Positions 9,160 through 16,546 of a stretch of DNA of 64,000 nt are shown here, piece after piece. Numbering within the stretch: position 1 is the stretch's first letter; every line of letters begins with the position of its first letter. The DNA lies in assembly GCA_017513135.1 (NCBI GenBank), contig JAFWDH010000016.1, positions 62,001-126,000 on the forward strand. The letters run 5' to 3'. Below the pieces are notes generated by a model. That model was given only the letters and a program-made list of their open reading frames with translations, did not search any database and was not told the origin of the DNA. A program made the translations under genes and the position numbers. This DNA is from Oscillospiraceae bacterium (GTDB taxonomy: Bacteria; Bacillota; Clostridia; Oscillospirales; Ruminococcaceae).

Positions 9160-9738
9160 ATGGCATCACTGCTCGGTTCCACCAGAAACACCAGATATCT
9201 TCCGACGGGAGATAAGAGATACATAAGGACGGACTGCCCGGTCGACCTGACTGACGAGGAAGTAAGATGGCTGCGCGACGGCGGCTACACTACCGTAGTT
9301 GATCTCCGCGGAATGCCGGAGCGCGAGTCCAGGCGCTGCCGGCTGGAAGATGAGGAGGGCTTCACATACCTTCACATGCCGGCGACGATAGCTCCCGTCA
9401 TGCCGGGTTCCGCTGACGTGATGGCGGAAGTGTACAAAGGAATGCTCGACAGTCAGATGGACAGGATCATAGACACCGTCATGAACGCCAAGAGCAACGT
9501 CATCTATTTCTGCAGCCTCGGAAAGGACCGCACAGGCGTCGTTTCGGCTGTGATACTTCATAAGCTTGGCTTTGACGATCAGTTCATACTGGACGACTAC
9601 ATGGCCACAGGCGAGAACCTGCGCGAGTTCCTTGAGGAATGGGTAAGGAACCATAAAGAGCAGAGCATCCATATGCACATGCCGAATCCCGATTATATCA
9701 AAGGCGTGCTTGAGATACTCAGAGAGAGAGAACAGTGA
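9160..9738 (+). CDS. Tyrosine/serine phosphatase (Y_phosphatase3-like)
   Basis: 192 residues. The P-loop FCSLGKDRTGV fits the CX5R signature of the protein tyrosine phosphatase superfamily with the KDRTG form typical of IphP/LipA-like enzymes, and VVDLRGMPERE is the usual upstream strand motif. The ATG at 9160 has GGAGG 5 bases upstream in AAGGAGGCAGGAC. Substrates may be phosphoproteins or phosphoinositides. Confidence 0.8.
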   Translation: MASLLGSTRNTRYLPTGDKRYIRTDCPVDLTDEEVRWLRDGGYTTVVDLRGMPERESRRCRLEDEEGFTYLHMPATIAPVMPGSADVMAEVYKGMLDSQMDRIIDTVMNAKSNVIYFCSLGKDRTGVVSAVILHKLGFDDQFILDDYMATGENLREFLEEWVRNHKEQSIHMHMPNPDYIKGVLEILREREQ

Positions 9739-9788
9739 TCCCTGTGTTTTTAAATGATACATTTTTCGCACGATTGTCGATCGTTGTA

Positions 9789-9817
9789 TTGATTTCGTGA
9801 TTTTCTTCGGATATAAA
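9789..9817 (+). promoter_or_regulatory. Promoter of the 9.8-kb leader
   Basis: TTGATT at 9789-9794, a 17-base spacer and TATAAA at 9812-9817. Transcription would start near 9824, just before the leader ORF. Confidence 0.65.
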
Positions 9818-9823
9818 AAGATC

Positions 9824-10006
9824 AAATAAAACTTACAGGAGCGCAGACCGGTGATAGACAACACAGTCACAAGATAACTGAATAAAGGCGCATAATAACG
9901 TCAGGGGCCATGCCCCTTTTGTTTGGTGCGCTGTTTTAGAGGTAACTTCTGACAGTGGGGACCGCAGGATGCAGCCACCAAGGGAGCTGCTCGCTGCGGT
10001 TTTTTT
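9824..10006 (+). promoter_or_regulatory. Candidate ribosome-mediated transcription attenuator
   Basis: After a leader ORF ending at 9877 comes an outer stem (9888-9892 with 9927-9931) enclosing AGGGGC/GCCCCT (9903-9908 with 9912-9917). A small hairpin (9938-9950) and a terminator follow: ACCGCAG 9961-9967 with CTGCGGT 9994-10000, inner GCAGC/GCTGC, then seven T. The outer-stem 3' arm GGTGCGCTG (9925-9933) can instead pair with CAGCCACC (9972-9979) inside the terminator, 8 pairs with one bulge. The order and spacing match the ABC-F leader at 47.3 kb. Seen: the complementarities. Inferred: the switch. Confidence 0.55.
9851..9877 (+). CDS. Putative leader peptide MIDNTVTR
   Basis: A GTG-started ORF of eight codons (GTG ATA GAC AAC ACA GTC ACA AGA, then TAA). 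AGGAG at 9837-9841 lies 9 bases upstream. The stop is 10 bases before the 5' arm of the first attenuator stem, so a ribosome paused near the end would block that stem. Confidence 0.45.
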   Translation: MIDNTVTR

Positions 10007-10087
10007 GTACCCTTTTTAATCAGATGCATACCGCTCGACAAAACTGTCAAACAATCACATTTTTACAGTCAAGGAGAATTTCCGATC

Positions 10088-11575
10088 ATGATAATAAAAC
10101 TGCAACCTGTAACTGATGAAAACAGAGAGGATATCCTGGCGCTTTCCGTGCGTGAGGATCAGAATTTCGTCGCCGCGAACAGCGTATCTCTGCGGCAGGC
10201 TGATGAAGCCAACGCGGAGCAGCCCGGCATTGCCCGTCCGTTCGGCATCTACGCGGATGAGAAGCTTGTGGGTTTCTGCATGTTCGTTTTCGATCCGGAA
10301 AATGAGGACGAGGACGACAGATACTGGCTCTGGCGGTTCATGATAGACAGGAACGAGCAGGGAAAGGGCTACGGCCAGGCTGCCCTGCAGGAGATAATCA
10401 GATACTTCAGGGAAAACGGGGCAGACCGACTCTTCCTGTCCACCGAACCTGAGAACGAGCTTGGCCTGCATGTCTATCACAAGGCAGGCTTCCGGGAGAC
10501 CGGCATCATCTACGGCGGTGAAGCCGTACTTATGAGGACGCTTAAAGGCCCCAGGCGCATCATCAAGAACGTCTACGGAGTGGACGTGGACAAAGCCATG
10601 CGCATCAGGGGCAGAAAAGGCTACGGCATCAGCATCGCTGTCCTCAACGAGGACGGTCTGATGACTTACTGCGCGGGAAGCGGACGCTACGGCGAGGATT
10701 TCCCCGTGAACCCCGATATGCTTTTCCAGGCAGGATCTGTGTCGAAACCCATGTTCGCTCTGACACTGCTGCGGTATGTCGACAAGGGCATCATCGATCT
10801 GGATGCGGACATCTCGGATGTCGTACCGGAATATGTCAGGAAAGGACCGATGACCTTTCCGGCTCTTCTTTCCCATACTGCAGGATACAACCTGCACGGC
10901 TTCCCGGGTTATCCGGCAAACCATGAATCGCTCTCGCTGGAAGACGTGCTGAACGGCAAAGGCGTCACGCCCAAGCTCAGGAGGATCCGCCCCTACGGCA
11001 AGCAGCACATGTACTCAGGCGGCGGCATCACTCTGGCACAGCTCGCTTTTGAGCGAATCACCGGCACGACCCTCCGAGATGCTTTCCAAAAGGAAGTTGC
11101 CGAGCCTCTGGGCCTTCAGCACACCGGCTTTTTCCAGCCTCTTGACGAAGACCTTGTCGCCAACGCCGCGTTCGGCTTCAGGCTGGCACAGAAGGAGGAC
11201 CCGGCTCACGGGTATCACTATTATCCCGAGCACGCCGCTGCAGGACTGTGGACTACGCCTACGGAGCTGGTCAAGATCGGCCTTGAGCTTTCGAAGAGCT
11301 ATCGCAAAAACGGCTTCCTCAAAAAGAAGACTGCACGTCGAATGATGACGCCGGTCATGGACGGCTACGGTCTCTGCCTTGATATCTGGGAATCGGAAGC
11401 ACGCAAAGACAGCGTTGCCGGCCATACCGGTGAGAACTGGGGCTTCCTTACCAGCTGGGTCTTCTCACGAAAGAAGGATATATGCGTTGCAGTGATGTAC
11501 AACAATGTCACTGATGCAGCCGATGAAGCTATGAATGACATTTCCTGCGAGATATACAAAAACGCGAAAGGCTGA
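10088..11575 (+). CDS. Fusion: GNAT acetyltransferase + serine beta-lactamase-fold hydrolase
   Basis: 495 residues. Residues 1 to about 155 are a GNAT domain (RFMIDRNEQGKGYGQAALQ is the acetyl-CoA loop; LGLHVYHKAGFRETG the C-terminal motif), closest in style to PaiA/BltD-like polyamine or drug acetyltransferases. Residues about 185-495 are a class C beta-lactamase/esterase domain: Ser217-V-S-Lys220 (SxxK), Tyr309-S-G (YxN position) and His446-T-G (KTG position). All catalytic positions are filled, with no signal peptide, so it should act in the cytoplasm. The family contains esterases and peptidases as well as lactamases. The gene sits 81 bases after the attenuator terminator; AAGGAG is 11 bases before ATG. 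Confidence 0.85.
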   Translation: MIIKLQPVTDENREDILALSVREDQNFVAANSVSLRQADEANAEQPGIARPFGIYADEKLVGFCMFVFDPENEDEDDRYWLWRFMIDRNEQGKGYGQAALQEIIRYFRENGADRLFLSTEPENELGLHVYHKAGFRETGIIYGGEAVLMRTLKGPRRIIKNVYGVDVDKAMRIRGRKGYGISIAVLNEDGLMTYCAGSGRYGEDFPVNPDMLFQAGSVSKPMFALTLLRYVDKGIIDLDADISDVVPEYVRKGPMTFPALLSHTAGYNLHGFPGYPANHESLSLEDVLNGKGVTPKLRRIRPYGKQHMYSGGGITLAQLAFERITGTTLRDAFQKEVAEPLGLQHTGFFQPLDEDLVANAAFGFRLAQKEDPAHGYHYYPEHAAAGLWTTPTELVKIGLELSKSYRKNGFLKKKTARRMMTPVMDGYGLCLDIWESEARKDSVAGHTGENWGFLTSWVFSRKKDICVAVMYNNVTDAADEAMNDISCEIYKNAKG

Positions 11576-11685
11576 ATATACGGCAGTCGTTTGACGTAAA
11601 ATGATTTCATCCGCAAAAGAAAAAGAACGTTATACTCTATCAAACCTATAAGATAAAAACGGATCGCGGAGCACCTGGAGCGCGC

Positions 11686-11727
11686 ATGGAACGGCGCTCT
11701 GCTCGCTGCGCAGGAGGAAAAAAATGA
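11686..11727 (+). CDS. Possible upstream ORF coupled to the FMN-reductase-like gene
   Basis: ATG at 11686 with GGAG 5 bases upstream opens 13 codons (MERRSARCAGGKK). Its TGA overlaps the ATG of the next gene (ATGA at 11724-11727). Its coding region contains the AGGAGG of that gene. A GAGCGC/GCGCTC hairpin spans its start. This may tune translation of the gene at 11724; it could also be chance. Confidence 0.3.
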   Translation: MERRSARCAGGKK

Positions 11728-12212
11728 AAGTGATAATCCATGATCTGGGTCCTGAGTACGAGGCCCTGATCGAAGAAAGATGCGGCAAAGCTGTCGCAGC
11801 GGACGGGAAGTACGCTCCCTGCCAGGGCTGCTTCGGCTGCTGGACAAAACATCCCGCCGAGTGCTTCATGAAGGACAGCCTTCAGCAGGTCTGCCGCGTA
11901 ATGGGACAGGCTGACGAGATAGTCATCGTAACCAGGAACCTCTACGGCGGATACAGCTCCGCTGTAAAGAATGTACTGGACCGCTCCATTGGTACCTCAA
12001 CGCCCTTCAGCACATACAGAGGAGGACAGATGCATCACACGCTCAGATACGGAAAGCACGATCTGTGGAAAGTGGTAGTTTACGGAGACATCAGCGATGC
12101 CGAGAAAGATACCTTCCGCTACACGGCTGAGCGCAACGCCCTGAATGACGGCTATGAGCGCTCCGAAGTGGTTTTCCTCAATGATCTCACCGAACTGGAG
12201 GCAGCCCTATGA
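11724..12212 (+). CDS. NADPH-dependent FMN reductase-like protein
   Basis: 162 residues of flavodoxin-like fold with the CxxCxxCW motif (PCQGCFGCWTKHPAEC) typical of the multimeric flavodoxin/iron-sulfur flavoprotein group, and VIVTRNLYGGYSSAVKNVLDR, the FMN-binding loop region. It probably binds FMN and reduces an organic acceptor. AGGAGG lies 6 bases before the ATG. The stop overlaps the next start by ATGA. Confidence 0.75.
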   Translation: MKVIIHDLGPEYEALIEERCGKAVAADGKYAPCQGCFGCWTKHPAECFMKDSLQQVCRVMGQADEIVIVTRNLYGGYSSAVKNVLDRSIGTSTPFSTYRGGQMHHTLRYGKHDLWKVVVYGDISDAEKDTFRYTAERNALNDGYERSEVVFLNDLTELEAAL

Positions 12213-12943
12213 AGACGGTATTCATCAACTGCAGTCCCAAGGAGCGCTTCTGCGCATCCGCATATTTCCTTTTCCTTCAGCGGCTCTTCACGGGCGGAAC
12301 CAAAGTTTACGAGAAGTTGCGCACTCCCGCCGACCAAGCCGGGATCCTTGAGCAGCTCAGGGATGCGCAGGCGGTAGTGTTCGGCCTTCCGATGTATGTG
12401 GACGGAGTCCCGTCCCACGTGCTGCGTTTCATGGAGGAAATGGAAGTCTTCTGCCGTGAAAACAAACTATGTCTCAACGTATACTGCATCGCCAACAACG
12501 GCTTCATAGAGGGCAAGCAGAACGAGCCTCTGATGCAGGTCTTTGAAAATTTCTGCTCCCGCTCCGGACTCACATGGGGAGGCGGAGTCGGCATCGGCGG
12601 CGGCGTCATGCTCAACGTGACACGCATCCTGTTCATCGTGGACATAGGTCTGCTGGCGCTCAACACGGTGCTGAGCATAGTAAATACCGGCGATTTCTTC
12701 CCGAAGGCAGCCTGGATAGGTTTTGCGGAGAATGCGGCGCTGCTGCTGTATTTCAACCTCGGCGTACTGTTCTATCTGGCCGTCATGGGAAGATTGATCT
12801 CGAAGGGGGAGTATTTCGGAAAGAGATACACCAGGATCCTGATCCCGTCCTTCGTATTCATACTATTCGCCGATATCTTCTTCATCATAACCTCGGTGCT
12901 GGAAGGCGGCATATTCAAAGGGTGGCTTGCCCGGAAGGAATAG
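12209..12943 (+). CDS. Fusion: flavodoxin-like reductase domain + membrane domain
   Basis: 244 residues. Residues 1 to about 120 follow the NADPH-dependent oxidoreductase pattern (KTVFINCSPKERFCASAYF, VFGLPMYVDGVPSHVLRFME, ANNGFIEGKQNEPLMQVFENF). From about residue 130 there are three to four hydrophobic segments (LFIVDIGLLALNTVLSIV, FAENAALLLYFNLGVLFYLA, IPSFVFILFADIFFIITSV). The N-terminal half lacks some of the usual length. Coupled to the preceding reductase gene. Confidence 0.7.
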   Translation: MKTVFINCSPKERFCASAYFLFLQRLFTGGTKVYEKLRTPADQAGILEQLRDAQAVVFGLPMYVDGVPSHVLRFMEEMEVFCRENKLCLNVYCIANNGFIEGKQNEPLMQVFENFCSRSGLTWGGGVGIGGGVMLNVTRILFIVDIGLLALNTVLSIVNTGDFFPKAAWIGFAENAALLLYFNLGVLFYLAVMGRLISKGEYFGKRYTRILIPSFVFILFADIFFIITSVLEGGIFKGWLARKE

Positions 12944-13005
12944 ATATCCGATGAATCGATGAATGCCATCTCCTGCGGGAATATCTTATAAACAGCGACG
13001 TGTGC

Positions 13006-13014
13006 TGATATAAT
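13006..13014 (+). promoter_or_regulatory. Extended -10 promoter for nitroreductase gene
   Basis: TGATATAAT: perfect -10 TATAAT at 13009-13014 preceded by TGn. No good -35. The nitroreductase ATG is 47 bases downstream. Confidence 0.5.
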
Positions 13015-13061
13015 TCTGTTATGGGAATATTAACGATACTTGAATATATGAGGTATGCATT

Positions 13062-13574
13062 ATGGAATTCAGAGAAGTAGTAAGAGACCGTTATTCATGC
13101 AAGAAATACAGCGACAAAAAGGTCGACAGGGAACAGCTCGCCGCGATCCTCAAGGCCGGAAGCCTCGCTCCCACAGCCAGGAACCTTCAGGAGCAGCACA
13201 TATATGTGATGGAATCTGAGGAAGCACTGGCAAAGATCGATGCCGTTACTCCCTGCAGATACGGCGCTCCGACAGTACTGGTCGTAGCTTTCGACAGAAA
13301 CAATGTGTTCACATATCCCAGCGGGAAAAGGGATTCCGGCATAGAAGACGCAACGATAGTCGCTACGCATATGGTCCTTTCCGCCTATAACGAGGGAGTG
13401 GACGGATGCTGGGTAAACAACTTCGATCCCGATCAGCTCAAGGCGGAGATGGGACTTCCCGAGAATGAGGAGATACTCATGATCCTCGATCTCGGATATG
13501 CGGCGGAAGGCGCAGGCCCTCTTCCGAATCACTCAAAGAGAAAACCGGTATCCGAGACAGTTACCTGGCTCTGA
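13062..13574 (+). CDS. Nitroreductase-family flavoprotein
   Basis: 170 residues. The N terminus VVRDRYSCKKYSDKKVDREQLAAIL has the conserved R-S-x-R/K-x-Y FMN-phosphate motif, and SLAPTARNLQEQHIYV the second FMN loop. The C-terminal ILMILDLGYAAEG is typical of the family. Expected to use NAD(P)H to reduce nitro or quinone compounds. It stands in a run of three reductase-like genes. Confidence 0.85.
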   Translation: MEFREVVRDRYSCKKYSDKKVDREQLAAILKAGSLAPTARNLQEQHIYVMESEEALAKIDAVTPCRYGAPTVLVVAFDRNNVFTYPSGKRDSGIEDATIVATHMVLSAYNEGVDGCWVNNFDPDQLKAEMGLPENEEILMILDLGYAAEGAGPLPNHSKRKPVSETVTWL

Positions 13575-13619
13575 TGACTGATGATCCTCTTAAAACAATT
13601 GTAAAAGGATGATCCTCAT

Positions 13620-14165
13620 ATGGAATTCTGTGATACCGTCATCCTTAAAGACGGAAGGGAATGCGTGATAAGAAACGGTGTCTTTGAGGACGGCAAGGCT
13701 GTACTGGAAAACTATATCCTCACTCACAGGCAGACGGAGAACCTTCTCGCGTACGCTGACGAGACTAACAGGACCGTTGAAGACGAGAGCGAATGGCTCG
13801 ACGCCATGAAGAACAGTCCCGTGGAGATACAGCTGCTGGCGTTCGTCGGCGGGTATCTCGCCGGAATGGCCGGAGTCAACAGCATCGGCAGGAGGATAAA
13901 GCTGCGCCACCGCGCCAGCCTCGGCGTCAGCGTCGATGAGGAATACTGGGGTCTCGGCATCGGCAGAGCCCTTCTTGAGAGGTGCATTATCTGCGCGAGG
14001 AATGCCGGTTACGAGCAGCTCGAGCTGGATGTAGTTTCTGATAACGAGAGAGCTCTGACCCTTTATGAGCATCTCGGCTTCAAGGAGTGGGGAAGAAATC
14101 CCAAAGCCTTTAAGACGAGAGACGGCAGGTATCAGGAGCTCGTCGCCATGAGGCTGGAACTGTGA
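13620..14165 (+). CDS. GNAT-family N-acetyltransferase
   Basis: 181 residues. The acetyl-CoA binding motif A is clear (LGVSVDEEYWGLGIGRALLERCI) in two parts: VDEEYWGLGIGRALLE and the following helix, with motif B ELDVVSDNERALTLYEHLGF. Substrate unknown. AAAGGATGAT lies upstream of ATG, within a short AGGA-TCCT hairpin. Confidence 0.8.
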   Translation: MEFCDTVILKDGRECVIRNGVFEDGKAVLENYILTHRQTENLLAYADETNRTVEDESEWLDAMKNSPVEIQLLAFVGGYLAGMAGVNSIGRRIKLRHRASLGVSVDEEYWGLGIGRALLERCIICARNAGYEQLELDVVSDNERALTLYEHLGFKEWGRNPKAFKTRDGRYQELVAMRLEL

Positions 14166-14310
14166 TTCTGAAAGCTTCTCATGAGATCGATGATCATCTG
14201 TCAGTCTGTCGGTTAATTGTGTATTATTTTTATGTTTCTTTGCTTCTCATCTATGTTTTACGGAAAAGAAAAATAATGAAAAACAGCGCGATCCTTCCCA
14301 TGTCGAGACA

Positions 14311-14469
14311 ATGTCCATCGACAAACTGACGCCTGAAGATAAAAAGGACGAGAGACCGGATACCTCCGACAGCGGCAGGATAGTACACTGGAGCGCGCTC
14401 TCCATTGCAAGCATTGCATCTCTTGCATGGCTCGATAAAGAGCGCAGGAAATACGCAGATGCCAAATAA
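14311..14469 (+). CDS. Possible small protein, 52 residues
   Basis: An ORF MSIDKLTPEDKKDERPDTSD... with a short hydrophobic stretch (WSALSIASIASLAWL) and a basic tail, ending 23 bases before a strong terminator. The hydrophilic-then-hydrophobic design looks protein-like and the terminator argues for a transcript here. There is no clear ribosome site, so the start is uncertain. The rest of 14166-14310 shows AT-rich DNA without a recognised gene. Confidence 0.4.
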   Translation: MSIDKLTPEDKKDERPDTSDSGRIVHWSALSIASIASLAWLDKERRKYADAK

Positions 14470-14492
14470 GACTAATCTGTAAAAATGACAGA

Positions 14493-14530
14493 GACCCTGT
14501 GAGACTTTATGTCCCGCAGGGTCCTTTTTT
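14493..14530 (+). terminator. Intrinsic terminator
   Basis: GACCCTG (14493-14499) pairs with CAGGGTC (14517-14523), followed by CTTTTTTG. Confidence 0.8.
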
Positions 14531-14557
14531 GTTCTCAGAAATACCTGCGGAAGGGTA

Positions 14558-14586
14558 TTGACTTCCTGTCCGTTGGGGTATATCAT
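14558..14586 (+). promoter_or_regulatory. Promoter of the LexA-like operon
   Basis: TTGACT at 14558-14563, 17-base spacer, TATCAT at 14581-14586. Confidence 0.65.
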
Positions 14587-14603
14587 TCAGTTACAGCCAA
14601 TCA

Positions 14604-14617
14604 CGGACACTTGTCCG
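14604..14617. promoter_or_regulatory. Palindromic operator candidate
   Basis: A perfect palindrome CGGACACTTGTCCG lies about 11 bases past the predicted transcription start and 32 bases before the repressor ATG. This position fits autorepression by the LexA-like protein. A TGTCCG half-site also lies in the promoter spacer at 14567-14572. It differs from the GAAC-N4-GTTC box usual in Bacillota. Confidence 0.5.
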
Positions 14618-14648
14618 CGTTAGATGTTTCACACAGAAAGGGCATCTT

Positions 14649-15263
14649 ATGCAGCATCTTGATAACGCTCTGATCGCGCGCATATCGGAATACATGGGCA
14701 GCTGCCTGCTGGAGGAGGACTACACTCCCACGGTAAGGGAAGTCGGCATAAAGTTCGGCATATCGAAGTCAACTGCGCAGAAGTATATGGCGAAGATATC
14801 CGCGGAGGGACTCTGCCCGCAGCTTGAGAAGTATTCCAGAGACGGCACAGAGAAGACGGCCTGGCTCGAGAACGACATCGCCTGCGGCGCACCTTCCTAT
14901 CAGGAGGAGAATATCGCGGAATACCTGAGACTTCCGGTATCCGTCTTCGGGAAAGGCGAGAAATACATCATCACCGCCAGCGGAGACTCAATGACCGGAG
15001 CCGGCATAACGGCGGGAGACCTTCTTGTGGTGAGAAAGCAGGTCACCGCTTCCGACGGCGATATAGTGGTCGCCCTGGTAAACGGGGAAAACACGCTCAA
15101 GAGACTCAGATACAGGCAGGACGGAACTCCGTACCTTCATCCCGAGAACAGCGCCTACAGCGATATAGAGTTCGGTCCCGATGACACCTTCTATATCCAG
15201 GGTGTGCTGACGCACATAATAAAGCATGTCGAGAACAGGTCTCTGCAGGACATACTCTCCTGA
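14649..15263 (+). CDS. LexA/UmuD-like S24 self-cleaving repressor
   Basis: 204 residues. The N-terminal 65 form a winged-helix-like region with the HTH segment PTVREVGIKFGISKSTAQKYM. The S24 peptidase part has the probable cleavage site Cys79-Gly80 (IACGAP), nucleophile Ser114 in ASGDSMTG and Lys151 in NTLKRLRY as general base. All parts of a RecA-stimulated self-cleaving repressor are present. The Cys-Gly site is the UmuD form; LexA usually has Ala-Gly. Not necessarily the genome's main LexA. Confidence 0.8.
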   Translation: MQHLDNALIARISEYMGSCLLEEDYTPTVREVGIKFGISKSTAQKYMAKISAEGLCPQLEKYSRDGTEKTAWLENDIACGAPSYQEENIAEYLRLPVSVFGKGEKYIITASGDSMTGAGITAGDLLVVRKQVTASDGDIVVALVNGENTLKRLRYRQDGTPYLHPENSAYSDIEFGPDDTFYIQGVLTHIIKHVENRSLQDILS

Positions 15264-15291
15264 GAGGAACGCGGAGCATCCGCAGGTCAGG

Positions 15292-16005
15292 ATGCTCGTA
15301 TCGCTGAGGGAGCTGGACAGGCTTGGCTCCGAGCTGATCATGGACTACCGGGGACTGTCGGGAAGCCGCGGGACGAGGAGCGTCGACATAGAGGACTTCG
15401 CGAGAAGCTACCTGGGACTGAGCATCCAGTACCGCGAATTCGCCACCGGCGATCCCGGCGATATCGGGTTCTACGGCGATGGCCGCTCCAGGCTCAGGAT
15501 CGTCGAGAGGGGAAGAGCCGTTGACTGGCTATGTCCGGACAGGACCATAGTGATAGAGAGAAAACTGCTGCCGCACAGCGAGATGGGCGCAAGAAGATTC
15601 ACCATCGCGCACGAAGCGGCGCATTTCATCCTCATAAGGCATGTGCCGCTTCAGGCGGAGGAATACTTCCTGAAGCCCGGATCATATAATGCGGTATCGA
15701 GCATAAGCGCTCTGATAAGCGTCATGGAACTCAACGAGAGATGCGCAGACAGGCTCGCAGCCGCGCTTCTGATGCCGGAGTTCCTTGTCAGGAGGGCGAT
15801 GTACCGCGTGGGCGGCATGAGGCATATACCGGTCTACGGGAACGGGATAATGCCGCAGGACGCAAAGCTAGCGGTGACGGACATGGCAAAGTATCTGGGA
15901 GTCAGCTACAGCGCCATGCTCAACAGGCTCGGCGAGCTCATGCTGATCAGGCGTATGCCGTTCAGCGAGTACGCGCAGAAAGGGCTGAGGGCGGGAGCCG
16001 TTTAA
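15292..16005 (+). CDS. ImmA/IrrE-type metallopeptidase
   Basis: About 237 residues. The zinc motif HEAAH is in FTIAHEAAHFILIRH, with the downstream acidic helix NERCADRLAAALLMP, as in ImmA/IrrE peptidases that cleave or inactivate repressors. Its place after a LexA-like gene suggests a paired derepression circuit. The start is uncertain: ATG 15292 avoids overlap; ATG 15226 would overlap the repressor by 38 bases. Neither has a strong site. Confidence 0.75.
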   Translation: MLVSLRELDRLGSELIMDYRGLSGSRGTRSVDIEDFARSYLGLSIQYREFATGDPGDIGFYGDGRSRLRIVERGRAVDWLCPDRTIVIERKLLPHSEMGARRFTIAHEAAHFILIRHVPLQAEEYFLKPGSYNAVSSISALISVMELNERCADRLAAALLMPEFLVRRAMYRVGGMRHIPVYGNGIMPQDAKLAVTDMAKYLGVSYSAMLNRLGELMLIRRMPFSEYAQKGLRAGAV

Positions 16006-16029
16006 CGAAACAGAGGGAGGAACATCATC

Positions 16030-16260
16030 GTGAAGACATATGAAGCGCGCTGCTGCGCGTGCGGGAGCATAAACCGCAGCCTCCTGCTGGAGGAGACCGG
16101 CGGACTGTTCGAGTGCGAGGAGTGCGGAACCGTCAATCTCTGCATACCGTTCAGATCGGAAGAAGGACCCGGCAGCGCAGAGAACGTCAGTTTCTGGTCG
16201 ATGGCTCCGCTCGGTGAAGGGAGGGAAGCCGGCCGTGTACCCAGGACGGACGCAGTCTAA
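16030..16260 (+). CDS. Small zinc-ribbon protein
   Basis: 76 residues from GTG 16030 (GAGGGAGGA upstream). Two CxxC pairs (CCACGS and CEECGTVNLC) suggest one zinc ribbon; the C-terminal 30 residues look disordered. Lies in the operon after the ImmA gene, gap 24 bases. Confidence 0.6.
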   Translation: MKTYEARCCACGSINRSLLLEETGGLFECEECGTVNLCIPFRSEEGPGSAENVSFWSMAPLGEGREAGRVPRTDAV

Positions 16261-16543
16261 AAAGCCGTTTTATGTATCCGTGACCGCGATCCATTACATA
16301 AGCGGGGTGTGCTGTCCTCAGGTCCTTGAGTTTCCGGAAGGTTCCGCGATCATGATCGAGGACGTCAAGAAGGTTCAGAAGCTGTCAGGGAAGGACAACG
16401 ACGGCGCCGAGGAAAGGTATCTCATAAACCTCAAGGGAAAGGAGAAGTACCTGTACAGGCGCGGCCAGAGATGGTTCATCTACCCGCAGAAGGACGACTA
16501 CAAGATATTCGGGACGGTGCCCAATGATTTCTGGGAGGGATAG
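16235..16543 (+). CDS. Small beta-domain protein, paralog A of three
   Basis: About 102 residues from GTG 16235 (GGGAGGG 9 bases upstream), overlapping the zinc-ribbon gene by 26 bases. The core VTAIHYISGVCCPQVLEF...ERYLINLKGKEKYLYRRG is followed by QRWFIYP. It aligns with the products at 16547 and 16819 over about 65 residues. The layout (strand, basic patch, strand, W-F near the end) recalls DUF6504-type small domains, which is only a resemblance. Confidence 0.6.
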   Translation: MYPGRTQSKKPFYVSVTAIHYISGVCCPQVLEFPEGSAIMIEDVKKVQKLSGKDNDGAEERYLINLKGKEKYLYRRGQRWFIYPQKDDYKIFGTVPNDFWEG

Positions 16544-16546
16544 CCC

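Noticed and set aside
9824..10006. 6S RNA or known riboswitch in the 9.8-kb leader
   Set aside because: The size is right for 6S RNA, but the ends do not pair with each other as in 6S RNA and no riboswitch consensus was seen. The leader ORF plus alternative pairing explains it better.
10088..11575. Classical secreted beta-lactamase
   Set aside because: No signal peptide, N-terminal acetyltransferase domain, and the motif set fits the wider esterase/peptidase family as well, so no drug-class claim is made.
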